Shown here in pieces: positions 16,013-23,625 of a DNA stretch of 33,678 nt. The translations under genes and the position numbers were made by a program. Below the pieces are notes generated by a model, which was given only the letters and a program-made list of their open reading frames with translations, ran no database searches and was not told the DNA's origin. The DNA is taken from the NCBI RefSeq assembly GCF_008042075.1, contig NZ_RDBN01000005.1:455508-489185 (forward strand), given 5' to 3'. The stretch comes from Streptomyces sp. UW30 (GTDB lineage: Bacteria > Actinomycetota > Actinomycetes > Streptomycetales > Streptomycetaceae). Numbering within the stretch: position 1 is the stretch's first letter; every line of letters starts with the position of its first letter.

Positions 16013-18598
16013 TCAGCTCTCCGCGGGCTCCGTGGCGGCGGTGGCCTTGCGGGTGCGGCGCACCTTGGGCTTCACCTCGGCCGAGCCGTCGGCGGGCTCC
16101 GCCGTCGCCGCGGCCTTGCGGGTACGGCGACGAGGCGCGGGGGCCTCCGAGGTCGCCGGCTCCTGCGTGGCCTGGGCCGGGATGTCGGCGGTCTCGGCAG
16201 CCTTGGCGGACGCCGCGGTCTTGCGGGTGCGGCGTGCCTTGGGCTTGTCCTCCGTCGCCTCGACCGTGTCGACGGCGGCTTCGGCAGCCGCGGTGGCCTT
16301 GCGAGTCCGACGAGGCTTGGCCTCGACGGCCTCCGGCTCCGCAGCGGTGGCGGCGGCCTTGCGGGTACGGCGCGGCTTCGCCTCCGTGCCCTCGGCCGTG
16401 TCCACGGCGGCCTCGGCGGTCGCGGCGACCTTGCGGGTGCGGCGTGCCTTGGGCTTGGCCTCAGCGGCCTCGGCCGTGTCGACGGCCGCTTCCGCCGCGG
16501 TGGCCGCCTTGCGCGTACGACGTGGCTTGGCCTCGGCGGCCTCCGGCTCCTGGACCGTCTGGGCCGGGATCTCGGCGGCCTCGGCGGGCGCCGCGGTCTT
16601 GCGGGTGCGGCGCGTCTTGGGCTTGGCCTCGGTGGCTTCGGCCGTGTCGACGACCGCCTCCGCGGCGGCCGTGGCCTTACGGGTGCTGCGGCGCGGCTTG
16701 GCCTCCGCCTCCGGGGCCTCCTCCGCGGTCACGGTGGTGCCCTCGGCCGTGTCGGCAGCGGTCTGCGCGGCAGCCGTCGCCTTGCGGGTGCGGCGGCGCG
16801 GCTTGGCCTCGGCCTCCGGGGCCGTAGCGGGCTCGGAGGCCTGCACGGCCTCCGAGACCTTCGCGGCCTCGGGTGCGGCCACGGCCTCCGGCGTCGGAGC
16901 GGCCTCGGCCGAAGTCGCCTGCGGCTCCGCCGACTTGCGCGTACGGCGGCGGCGCGGCTTCGCCGCGGTCTCCTCGGCGGCGTCCAGGGACGGGCCCTCG
17001 GCCGTCGTCACGGCAGCCTCCGCGGCGTCCGTGGACACGGCCGTGACGGCCTGCTCCGCGGGCGCTCCGTTGCGGGTGCGGCGACGGCGGCGCGGGGTGC
17101 GCGATCCCGTGACGGACTCCGCCGTGGTGGCCTCGGCCGCCTCGTCCGGCGTCGCGGTAACGGCGCCGGGTGCCGACGCGGCGTCCAGCACGGCTCCGCC
17201 GCGCGTACGGCGACGGCGACGGGGCGTACGCGCCGAGCGCTCGCGGTCCGGCGCGGACGAGCGGGACTCGTCCCGGCCGCCGCGGCCGGCGCGACCGCGT
17301 GCACCGCGTCCGCCGGTCTCGCCGAGGTCCTCGACCTCCTCCGCAGCCAGCCCGGCGCGCGTGCGCTCCGAGCGGGGCAGGACACCCTTCGTGCCCGCGG
17401 GGATCTTCAGTTCCTCGAAGAGGTGCGGGGACGTGGAGTACGTCTCCGGCGGGTCGTTGAAGCTCAGCTCCAGCGCCTTGTTGATCAGCTGCCAGCGCGG
17501 GATGTCGTCCCAGTCGACGAGGGTGATCGCCGTACCCGTGTTGCCCGCGCGGCCCGTACGGCCGATGCGGTGCAGGTACGTCTTCTCCTCTTCCGGCGAC
17601 TGGTAGTTGATGACGTGCGTCACGCCCTCGACGTCGATACCGCGGGCGGCGACGTCGGTGCAGACGAGGACGTCCACCTTGCCGTTGCGGAACGCGCGCA
17701 GCGCCTGCTCGCGGGCGCCCTGGCCGAGGTCGCCGTGGACCGCGCCGGACGCGAAGCCGCGCTGCTGGAGCTGGTCGGCGAGGTCGGCCGCGGTGCGCTT
17801 CGTACGGCAGAAGACCATGGCCAGTCCCCGGCCGTCGGCCTGCAGTATGCGCGAGACCATCTCCGGCTTGTCCATGTTGTGCGCGCGGTAGACGTGCTGC
17901 GCGATGTTCGCGACCGTCACGCCCTCGTCGTCCGGCGCGGTGGCGCGGATGTGCGTGGGCTGCGACATGTAGCGGCGCGCGAGGCCGATGACCGCGCCCG
18001 GCATGGTCGCCGAGAACAGCATGGTCTGGCGCCTGGCCGGCAGCATGTTGATGATCTTCTCGACGTCGGGCAGGAAGCCCAGGTCGAGCATCTCGTCGGC
18101 CTCGTCGAGGACGAGCGCCTTGATGTGCTTGAGGTTGAGCTTCTTCTGGCCCGCGAGGTCCAGCAGTCGGCCCGGGGTGCCGACGATGACGTCGACGCCC
18201 TTCTTCAGGGCCTCGACCTGCGGCTCGTAGGCCCGGCCGCCGTAGATGGCGAGGACGCGGACGTTACGGACCTTGCCCGCGGTCAGCAGGTCGTTCGTCA
18301 CCTGGGTGCACAGCTCGCGCGTGGGGACGACGACGAGCGCCTGCGGGGCGTCGGTGAGCGCTTCGGGCTCGGCGCGGCCGGCCTCGACGTCGGCGGGGAC
18401 GGTGACGCGCTCCAGGAGCGGGAGACCGAAGCCCAGCGTCTTGCCGGTGCCGGTCTTGGCCTGGCCGATGACGTCCGTGCCGGAGAGGGCGACGGGGAGG
18501 GTCATCTCCTGGATGGGGAAGGGGTTGATGATGCCGACGGCCTCAAGGGCCTCGGCGGTCTCGGGAAGGATTCCGAGCTCTCGGAAAGTCGTAGTCAG
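16013..18598 (-). CDS. DEAD-box RNA helicase with very long repetitive basic tail
   Basis: ATP-dependent RNA helicase, 861 residues; bacterial DEAD-box enzymes are commonly 400-650. The core (about 1-410) has a Q motif (PFPIQ), AKTGTGKT (47-54), PTREL, TPGR, DEAD (165-168), SAT (196-198), ARGID (318-322) and HRIGRTGR (343-350), so it should be active. After an Arg/Gly-rich stretch (429-444), the tail is Ala/Glu-rich and carries 13 blocks of the type RRTRK. It probably binds RNA, like the basic tails of CsdA- or SrmB-like enzymes, and may anchor it to ribosomes or degradosome-like complexes; this is inference. The best start is CTG at 18596-18598, with GAGG seven bases upstream, because no ATG or GTG lies at the point where homologues begin (TTTFRELG). 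Longer frames reach 18901 but show no protein-like conservation that I recognise. Confidence 0.93.
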   Translation of the reverse strand: MTTTFRELGILPETAEALEAVGIINPFPIQEMTLPVALSGTDVIGQAKTGTGKTLGFGLPLLERVTVPADVEAGRAEPEALTDAPQALVVVPTRELCTQVTNDLLTAGKVRNVRVLAIYGGRAYEPQVEALKKGVDVIVGTPGRLLDLAGQKKLNLKHIKALVLDEADEMLDLGFLPDVEKIINMLPARRQTMLFSATMPGAVIGLARRYMSQPTHIRATAPDDEGVTVANIAQHVYRAHNMDKPEMVSRILQADGRGLAMVFCRTKRTAADLADQLQQRGFASGAVHGDLGQGAREQALRAFRNGKVDVLVCTDVAARGIDVEGVTHVINYQSPEEEKTYLHRIGRTGRAGNTGTAITLVDWDDIPRWQLINKALELSFNDPPETYSTSPHLFEELKIPAGTKGVLPRSERTRAGLAAEEVEDLGETGGRGARGRAGRGGRDESRSSAPDRERSARTPRRRRRTRGGAVLDAASAPGAVTATPDEAAEATTAESVTGSRTPRRRRRTRNGAPAEQAVTAVSTDAAEAAVTTAEGPSLDAAEETAAKPRRRRTRKSAEPQATSAEAAPTPEAVAAPEAAKVSEAVQASEPATAPEAEAKPRRRTRKATAAAQTAADTAEGTTVTAEEAPEAEAKPRRSTRKATAAAEAVVDTAEATEAKPKTRRTRKTAAPAEAAEIPAQTVQEPEAAEAKPRRTRKAATAAEAAVDTAEAAEAKPKARRTRKVAATAEAAVDTAEGTEAKPRRTRKAAATAAEPEAVEAKPRRTRKATAAAEAAVDTVEATEDKPKARRTRKTAASAKAAETADIPAQATQEPATSEAPAPRRRTRKAAATAEPADGSAEVKPKVRRTRKATAATEPAES
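16046..17227 (-). repeat. Array of 13 RRTR(K) coding repeats in the helicase tail
   Basis: Blocks such as TPRRRRRTRGG, KPRRRTRKAT, KPKTRRTRKTA and KPRRTRKAA recur 13 times, separated by linkers of about 10-40 residues rich in Ala, Glu, Thr and Val, many with AEAAVDTAEA. DNA copies are similar but not identical, with the coding strand GC-rich. The array probably grew by recombination and may vary in copy number between strains. Confidence 0.85.
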
Positions 18599-18974
18599 GG
18601 TGCTGCCTCTTCTGTGTGCGCGGTGCGAGGCGAGCGAGGGGGTCGTTGACGGACCGTGCCGGGGACGTCGGCTGCCATACGGATTGGCCGTAGGACACGG
18701 GACCACTGCCGACGCTCTAGCGCTCGTACCGCTGAGGGTGTCCCTCCGGTCGTCGTACGCAGAGTGCCGTACGGCCGGGGAGGGCTGTCGGGTCGGAGCC
18801 GATCGGGCCACCGACCGGGCATCCTCATAACGTGCGGCCCGTCGAAGTACGTCTGAGTACTCAGCGGGCGCATTACCACCATACCCCGGAAACGCGCACA
18901 TGCGATGGCCGAATTGGTCACGTAGTCGGCGTCACAGTGATTGACCAGGGACTTCCGTGACGCGACGAGCGGGC

Positions 18975-18988
18975 TATTGTGCGCTTCA
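18975..18988 (+). promoter_or_regulatory. Leaderless-type -10 box for the ferritin-like gene
   Basis: TATTGT at 18975-18980 is seven bases before ATG 18988; no ribosome binding site is visible. TTGACC at 18941-18946 is too far away (28 bp) to pair with it as a -35. Confidence 0.5.
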
Positions 18989-19734
18989 TGACGACGCCTG
19001 ACAACACCGCTGACGCCTCCGACACCGCCGTCGAACACACCGGGGTCGCCGCCCAGGACTGGGCGCGGGCCTCCGCAGATCCGCAGTACCGGGCCGCTGT
19101 CGTGGACCTGCTCGGCGCGCTGGCCTATGGGGAGCTGGCGGCGTTCGAGCGGCTGGCGGAGGACGCCAAGCTGGCGCCGACGCTGGCGGACAAGGCGGAG
19201 CTGGCGAAGATGGCGTCGGCCGAGTTCCACCACTACGAGAAGCTGCGGGACCGGCTGACCGAGATCGGGGCCGAGCCGACGGCCGCGATGGAGCCGTTCG
19301 TCGCCGCGCTGGACGGGTTCCACAAGCAGACGGCGCCCTCGGACTGGCTGGAGGGCCTCGTCAAGGCGTACGTCGGTGACTCGATCGCCAGCGACTTCTA
19401 CCGGGAGGTCGCGGCACGGCTCGACTCCGACTCGCGGGGTCTTGTGCTGGCCGTGCTCGACGACACCGGGCACGCGTCCTTCGCCGTCGAGAAGGTGCGG
19501 GCGGCCATCGACGCGGATCCGCGTGTGGGTGGGCGGCTCGCGCTGTGGGCCCGGCGCTTGATGGGCGAGGCGTTGTCCCAGTCGCAGCGGGTTGTCGCCG
19601 ACCGGGATGCCTTGTCGACGATGCTCGTGGGCGGGGTCGCGGACGGGTTCGATCTTGCCGAGGTCGGGAAGATGTTCTCGCGGATCACTGAGGCGCACAC
19701 GAAGCGGATGGCTGCGCTGGGTCTGGCGGCGTAG
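18988..19734 (+). CDS. Ferritin-like fold protein (MiaE-like diiron family)
   Basis: All-helical 248-residue protein of the ferritin-like superfamily, close in general layout to the tRNA hydroxylase MiaE, but an enzymatic role is not proven. A disordered N-terminus (1-20) is followed by helices containing AYGELAAFERLAED (Glu49, Glu54), AEFHHYEKL (Glu79 and His82, an ExxH pair), a middle pair YVGDSIASDFYREV, and DDTGHASFAVEKV. These could ligate two iron atoms, though the second ExxH is not textbook. The start is ATG 18988, with GTG 18979 as an alternative; a -10-like TATTGT seven bases upstream supports a leaderless ATG 18988. It is divergent from the helicase with 389 bp between them and ends in a strong terminator. 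Confidence 0.85.
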   Translation: MTTPDNTADASDTAVEHTGVAAQDWARASADPQYRAAVVDLLGALAYGELAAFERLAEDAKLAPTLADKAELAKMASAEFHHYEKLRDRLTEIGAEPTAAMEPFVAALDGFHKQTAPSDWLEGLVKAYVGDSIASDFYREVAARLDSDSRGLVLAVLDDTGHASFAVEKVRAAIDADPRVGGRLALWARRLMGEALSQSQRVVADRDALSTMLVGGVADGFDLAEVGKMFSRITEAHTKRMAALGLAA

Positions 19735-19744
19735 CCGGCCGCTT

Positions 19745-19771
19745 CGCCTGGGGGCCTGCGGCCCCCAGGCG
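19745..19771 (+). terminator. Terminator after the ferritin-like gene
   Basis: CGCCTGGGGGCC (19745-19756), loop TGC, GGCCCCCAGGCG (19760-19771): a perfect 12-bp stem ten bases after the stop codon. It can also serve the convergent membrane-protein gene. Confidence 0.9.
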
Positions 19772-19826
19772 GGCTGAGCGTGCCGACCGGCGTTGAGAAG
19801 TGGGCGTCAGGACTTCGGCGGCCGGT

Positions 19827-20096
19827 CTACGCGGTCGCCGAGTGGCGGCTCAGTCTTCCCGCCGGGCGTACCAGCAGGGAGAGAGAGGCGGCGGAGACGA
19901 TCGCCGCGCCGATGAGGATCACGAAGAGGTTGCCGAAGTCGAGCGCCGTGTGCGTGATGAAGGCGCCGAAGAGGGCGCCGGCGACACCCGTCGGGAGGAC
20001 CAGCGAGCGGGCGGGCAGGCGGTGCGGCAGGCGGCGTGCGGCTGCCCATGCCAGGGCCAGGCCGAGGATCGCGGAGCTGATCGCTTCCAAGAGCAT
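19827..20096 (-). CDS. Small integral membrane protein (89 aa)
   Basis: Three hydrophobic segments with small residues (AISSAILGLALAWAA, LVLPTGVAGALFGAFI, FVILIGAAIVSAASLSLLV) and a basic loop RRLPHRLPARS between the first two. The size and Gly-rich helices recall the GlsB/YeaQ/YmgE (transglycosylase-associated) family, but the match is weak, so function is unknown. The start is ATG 20094-20096, with GGAGGG nine bases upstream. A longer frame to 20213 would add 39 residues with no site. It ends 55 bp from the ferritin-like gene's terminator. A perfect 23-bp hairpin lies upstream and separates it from DUF3107, so it must have its own promoter. Confidence 0.75.
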   Translation of the reverse strand: MLLEAISSAILGLALAWAAARRLPHRLPARSLVLPTGVAGALFGAFITHTALDFGNLFVILIGAAIVSAASLSLLVRPAGRLSRHSATA

Positions 20097-20208
20097 GTTG
20101 GGGTCCCTCCCACACGGCCGGCCTGCTCGAAACGGTCGTAGCCCGTCATACCCCTGACCTGCGGAATGCAATCCTCCTGTGTGGGCGAGCTGTGCTCCAT
20201 CCGTGGAG

Positions 20209-20256
20209 ATCACGAGAGGGGCCCGGCGACCGTGGTCGCCGGGCCCCTCTCGTGAT
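20209..20256 (-). terminator. Perfect 23-bp hairpin terminator downstream of DUF3107
   Basis: Bases 20209-20231 pair perfectly with 20234-20256, with only GT between the arms. It begins 24 bases past the DUF3107 stop on the minus strand. The exact symmetry is exceptional and could also act as a DNA cruciform or affect both strands. The arms include GAGGGGCCCGG and its complement. Confidence 0.9.
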
Positions 20257-20279
20257 GCCTGTGCAGGCGGTGCGCCTTT

Positions 20280-20507
20280 CTACAGCGCGCCGAAGCCCAC
20301 CTTGCGCGGAGCCGGCTCACCGAGCTCCACGTAGGCGAGGCGGTCGGCCGGGACCAGGACCTTGCGGCCGTGCTCGTCCACGAGGCTCAGCAGCTGCGTC
20401 TTCCCGGCCAGTGCCTCGGACACCGCCCGCTCGACCTCCTCGGCACTCTGACCGCTCTCCAGAACGATCTCGCGGGGCGCGTGCTGCACGCCGATCTTGA
20501 CCTCCAC
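20280..20507 (-). CDS. DUF3107 family protein
   Basis: Small acidic-basic protein of 75 residues found widely in actinobacteria; function unknown. It starts with VEVKIGVQHAPREIV, then SAEEVERAVSEAL, LLSLVDEHGRKVLVPADRLAYVELGE, and ends PRKVGFGAL: a beta-alpha-beta-beta pattern. The start is GTG 20505-20507 with GGAGGG nine bases upstream; longer frames to 20564 lack a site. It lies between the upstream TetR gene and a perfect hairpin. The TetR stop is 197 bp upstream, so it may have its own promoter. Co-occurrence with the TetR regulator is common as I recall, but I do not infer a regulatory link. Confidence 0.88.
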   Translation of the reverse strand: MEVKIGVQHAPREIVLESGQSAEEVERAVSEALAGKTQLLSLVDEHGRKVLVPADRLAYVELGEPAPRKVGFGAL

Positions 20508-20704
20508 GGCTATGTCCCTCCGACGGTCAGTGAAGTGCGCGACCTTCCGCGCCGTACCCAGCACACATTAGCCCGGTGAGGGGACGCGCACGCTCCGCCC
20601 AAGAACGCCAGGAGCGAACAACGGACGGGAACAAACGATCGTGACCGCCCGGTGGACGCCACGCGCGCGTGCGTCGCGGGTCAGCCGCGTATCAGTCGTG
20701 CTCG

Positions 20705-21346
20705 TCAGTGGTGCTCGCTGCCGTGCAGGGGGAAGCCCGCGATGCCGCGCCACGCCAGGGACGTCAGCAGCTGCACCGCCTGGTCGCGCGGGACGCTGCG
20801 GTCGCTGTGCAGCCAGGAGCGGGCCACCACCTGCGCGAGGCCGCCGAGGCCGGAGGCCAGCAGCATCGACTCGGCGCGCGAGAGGCCGGTGTCCTCTGCG
20901 ATGACGTCGCAGATCGCCTCGGCGCACTCGTTCGTGACCTTGTCGACGCGCTCGCGCACCGCCGGCTCGTTCGTCAGGTCCGACTCGAAGACCAGGCGGA
21001 AGGCGCCGCCGTCGTCCTCGACGTACGCGAAATACGCGTCCATGGTCGCCCGTACGCGCTGCTTGTTGTCGGTCGTCGACGCGAGCGCGTGGCGTACGGC
21101 CTGGATCAGGGACTCGCAGTGCTGGTCCAGCAGTGCGAGATAGAGGTCGAGCTTGCCCGGGAAGTGCTGGTAGAGCACCGGCTTGCTGACGCCGGCGCGC
21201 TCGGCGATGTCGTCCATCGCGGCAGCGTGGTAGCCCTGCGCGACGAAGACCTCCTGGGCGGCGCCCAGCAACTGGTTCCGTCGGGCACGGCGCGGCAGGC
21301 GCGTGCCCCGCGGGCGTGCCGCCTCTGTCTGCTCGATGGCTGTCAC
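20705..21346 (-). CDS. TetR/AcrR family transcriptional regulator
   Basis: DNA-binding regulator of 213 residues. After a basic N-terminus, the HTH lies at about 44-63 in AAMDDIAERAGVSKPVLYQHFPGKLDLYLALLD, a textbook TetR motif. The rest is an all-helical ligand and dimer domain with no recognisable ligand signature. The start is GTG 21344-21346 with GGGAGG five bases upstream. Targets are not evident: DUF3107 follows on the same strand 197 bp later, and the acidic 74-aa gene is 241 bp upstream. No clear palindromic operator is seen in its promoter region. Confidence 0.93.
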   Translation of the reverse strand: MTAIEQTEAARPRGTRLPRRARRNQLLGAAQEVFVAQGYHAAAMDDIAERAGVSKPVLYQHFPGKLDLYLALLDQHCESLIQAVRHALASTTDNKQRVRATMDAYFAYVEDDGGAFRLVFESDLTNEPAVRERVDKVTNECAEAICDVIAEDTGLSRAESMLLASGLGGLAQVVARSWLHSDRSVPRDQAVQLLTSLAWRGIAGFPLHGSEHH

Positions 21347-21587
21347 GCCGCCTCCCAATGTCGTCCACATGCGGTGTGCGCCGCGCGGCCATCGTACTTT
21401 TCGGTAACCCTGGTGTGCGCGGTGCGAGCGCAGAATTTCACGGACCGGACGGCGGCGAAAGTCGCGCACAGGGTTTGAAACCGGGGCAGAGCGGGCGGCC
21501 GGCGGCCTCTCTCCTGCTCAGCGGCACACTCTTCCGTGTCCCGTTGCACCTTCGTTCGTGCTCGGCGGCCTCCGGGGCCGGCCGATG

Positions 21588-21812
21588 TCACCGGTAGTCG
21601 TCCTCGTCGATGGAGACGACGCGTGCCTGCTCGATCAGATCGGCCTCGTTCGCCCGGTCCTGGTCCTCGCCGGTCAGCGGGTCGTCGCGGTCGCGCCGGA
21701 CATCGGCGTGCTGCTCGGCCGCGTCCGCCGACGGGGCCTCGACGTCGAACTCCTCGGACTCGTCGGTGTCGTCGTCCACGAACGTGTCGGGGTCGGTCGG
21801 ATCGACGGCCAT
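21588..21812 (-). CDS. Small acidic conserved protein (74 aa)
   Basis: Very acidic protein (Asp and Glu make up about 40% of it) with MAVDPTDPDTFVDDDTDESEE at the start and EQARVVSIDEDDYR at the end; probably intrinsically disordered. I do not recognise a function. The start is ATG 21810-21812 with AAGGGAG five bases upstream; an earlier in-frame start at 21875 would extend through a palindrome and is less likely. TetR lies 241 bp downstream on the same strand. The alpha/beta hydrolase gene diverges from it across 272 bp. Confidence 0.78.
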   Translation of the reverse strand: MAVDPTDPDTFVDDDTDESEEFDVEAPSADAAEQHADVRRDRDDPLTGEDQDRANEADLIEQARVVSIDEDDYR

Positions 21813-21832
21813 GGCGGGCTCCCTTCCTAGAA

Positions 21833-21848
21833 CGTCCCCGAGGGGACG
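21833..21848. promoter_or_regulatory. CGTCCCC-GA-GGGGACG dyad
   Basis: Perfect 7-bp arms around GA, 21 bases upstream of the acidic protein's start. It is a likely leader hairpin or operator. A further partial match, CGTCCC, follows at 21850-21855. Confidence 0.4.
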
Positions 21849-22072
21849 ACGTCCCTGGATGAGGCAGGGGTCCACATCCGGGTGCCCTGCGTACGAGCCT
21901 AGGAGACACCCGTTCCGGACGCTATGCGATGCGCGGCGGATCCGCGGGCGATTCGGAAGAGCCCCGGGTGACTTCGGTCCGGGGGGTGCTCAGGTCCGGT
22001 TCCCGGCCGATTTCTGCCATGTACGTGTCGACTTGTGACGGCGAACACATGAACCACTGCGTGATCGTCTCG

Positions 22073-22085
22073 TAACATTGCCGCA
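22073..22085 (+). promoter_or_regulatory. Leaderless-type -10 box for the alpha/beta hydrolase
   Basis: TAACAT at 22073-22078 is six bases before ATG 22085, and no ribosome binding site is visible. TGAACC at 22050-22055 is 17 bp upstream and may be a weak -35. Confidence 0.5.
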
Positions 22086-23110
22086 TGTCTTCGACCGAGT
22101 TCCCGTCCGCGCCGGCCGCCAGCGCGCTCCCCAAGGTGGCGACCGTCCGGGTCGCGGAGGGTGAGCGGCTGCGATCGGTCGGACTGCCGGGGATCACGCT
22201 GACGGTACGGGCGAGACCGCCCGTGCGCGAGGGGCTGGCGCCCGCGCTCTACGTCCATGGACTCGGCGGTTCCTCGCAGAACTGGTCGGCGCTGATGCAT
22301 CAGCTGGAGGGCGACGTCGACTGCGAGGCCGTCGACCTGCCGGGCTTCGGCGACTCGCCACCACCGGACGACGGCGACTACTCGATCACCGCGCACGCAC
22401 GCGCGGTGATCCGCTATCTCGACGCCTCCGACCGCGGCCCGGTGCACCTCTTCGGCAACTCGCTCGGCGGCGCCGTCACCACACGCGTCGCCGCCGTGCG
22501 TCCCGACCTCATCCGTACGCTCACGCTCGTGTCGCCCGCGCTGCCGGAGATCCGCGTCCAGCGCACCGCCGTGCCCACCGGTCTGCTCGCGGTGCCCGGA
22601 GTGACCGCGCTCTTCACCCGCCTCACCCGGGGGTGGACGGCCGAGCAGCGGGTCCGCGGCGTGATGCACCTCTGCTACGGCGACCCCCGGCGGGCGACGC
22701 CGGAAGCATTCCGCAACGCGGTCGAGGAGATGGAGCGCCGGCTCCAGCTGCCGTACTTCTGGGACGCGATGACGCGTTCCGCGCGCGGGCTCGTCAACGC
22801 CTACACACTCGGCGGCCAGCATGCGCTGTGGCGCCAGGCCGAGCGAGTGCTCGCGCCGACGCTGCTCATCTACGGCGGCCGGGACCAGCTCGTGGGTCAC
22901 CGCATGAGCGAGAAGGCCGCGCGCAGCTTCCGCGACTCCCGCCTGCTGAGCCTGCCGGATGCCGGGCACGTGGCGATGATGGAGTACCCGGAGGTCGTCG
23001 CTCACGCGTTCCGCGAACTCCTCGTGGAGACGGGGCAGTCGGCCGCCCCGGGCTCGCGCGGGGAGGCCGCCGATGCCGGCGGGGTCGCAGCCGAGAGCGC
23101 GGGGAGCTGA
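22085..23110 (+). CDS. Alpha/beta hydrolase
   Basis: Alpha/beta-fold hydrolase of 341 residues, cytoplasmic, substrate unknown. HGLGG (58-62) is the oxyanion motif, the nucleophile is Ser126 in GNSLGG, the acid Asp267 (GGRDQL) and the base His295 (DAGHVAMME). The cap is helical (about 155-250). The C-terminal 25 residues (from ETGQSA) are Ala/Gly-rich and weakly conserved-looking. The start is ATG 22085; a leaderless start is likely. The next gene (DUF3152) begins nine bases after the stop, and its ribosome binding site overlaps the stop. Bases 22973-23027, which encode the conserved helix near His295, were copied in inverted orientation into the next gene; this copy is taken as the original because it lies in conserved coding sequence. 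Confidence 0.92.
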   Translation: MSSTEFPSAPAASALPKVATVRVAEGERLRSVGLPGITLTVRARPPVREGLAPALYVHGLGGSSQNWSALMHQLEGDVDCEAVDLPGFGDSPPPDDGDYSITAHARAVIRYLDASDRGPVHLFGNSLGGAVTTRVAAVRPDLIRTLTLVSPALPEIRVQRTAVPTGLLAVPGVTALFTRLTRGWTAEQRVRGVMHLCYGDPRRATPEAFRNAVEEMERRLQLPYFWDAMTRSARGLVNAYTLGGQHALWRQAERVLAPTLLIYGGRDQLVGHRMSEKAARSFRDSRLLSLPDAGHVAMMEYPEVVAHAFRELLVETGQSAAPGSRGEAADAGGVAAESAGS

Positions 23111-23118
23111 GGCGGGAC

Positions 23119-23584
23119 GTGGGACGTCACAGCCGCCGCGGGCCGGCCGCCAAACGCGACACAACGGACACAGCTGCACGACAGGGCACTCGGGGAGCGC
23201 AGCCGGAGACGGGGGCGGGGCAGCGGGGGGCGTCCGTGCCGGTTCCGGGTCAGCGCGGGGCGTCCGTGCCGGGCGCGGGGCCCGTTCGGGTTCCGGGAGC
23301 ACGGCAGGGAGGCGCGCCCGTACGGCAGGGGATGCCGGGGGCGGCGCCCGGGGGGCAGGGCTTCCCCGACGGGACGCCGGCGCGTGGAGTCCCGCTGCTG
23401 CCGGACGGCACTCCCGCGCACGGCTTCCCGAGGCTGCCGGACGGCACTCCCGTTCACGGGACCCCGAGGCTTCCCGACGGCACGCCCGCGCACGGCTTTC
23501 CCAGGTTCCCCGACGGCACCCCGGCCCACGAGGAGTTCGCGGAACGCGTGAGCGACGACCTCCGGGTACTCCATCATCGCGGGA
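23119..23584 (+). pseudogene. 5' part of DUF3152 gene, out of frame with the rest
   Basis: The gene starts at GTG 23119 with GAGG six bases before it, right after the hydrolase. It encodes a basic, disordered N-terminus (GRHSRRGPAAKRDTTDT) and five 12-residue repeats of the type LPDGTPAHGFPR (23362-23529). From 23526 the reading frame enters an inverted insert and no longer matches the DUF3152 frame; it stays open to 24792 but in the wrong frame. Removing 23526-23625 joins GTPA directly to LPRPRQAPGSEG and restores the gene. A functional protein would need that repair, a frameshift, or a start inside the insert. Sequencing error cannot be excluded. Confidence 0.8.
23362..23529 (+). repeat. 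36-bp tandem coding repeat (LPDGTPAHGFPR)
   Basis: Units begin at 23362, 23398, 23434, 23470 and 23506; the last is cut by the insertion. They encode a Pro/Gly-rich 12-residue repeat ahead of the membrane helix, which I recall from homologues. Unit number may vary between strains. Confidence 0.85.
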
Positions 23585-23625
23585 GTGCCGTCCGGCAGCA
23601 GCGGGACTCCACGCGCCGGCGTCCC
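23526..23625. repeat. 100-bp chimeric inverted insertion
   Basis: Bases 23526-23580 are the exact reverse complement of 22973-23027 (55 bp, in the upstream hydrolase). Bases 23578-23625 are the exact reverse complement of 23371-23418 (48 bp, in the repeat array). The two pieces share three bases (23578-23580). The insert is 100 bp, so it shifts the frame by one, exactly the offset between the two halves of the DUF3152 gene. No transposase or target-site duplication is seen. Confidence 0.9.

Noticed and set aside
15887..18649. Very long open frame on the plus strand opposite the helicase
   Set aside because: Gly/Leu/Arg-rich translation with no motifs; it mirrors the helicase repeats on the other strand and is a GC-rich shadow.
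22973..23580. Transposon ends or an insertion sequence
   Set aside because: The inverted arms enclose no transposase, and one arm lies within conserved hydrolase coding sequence.
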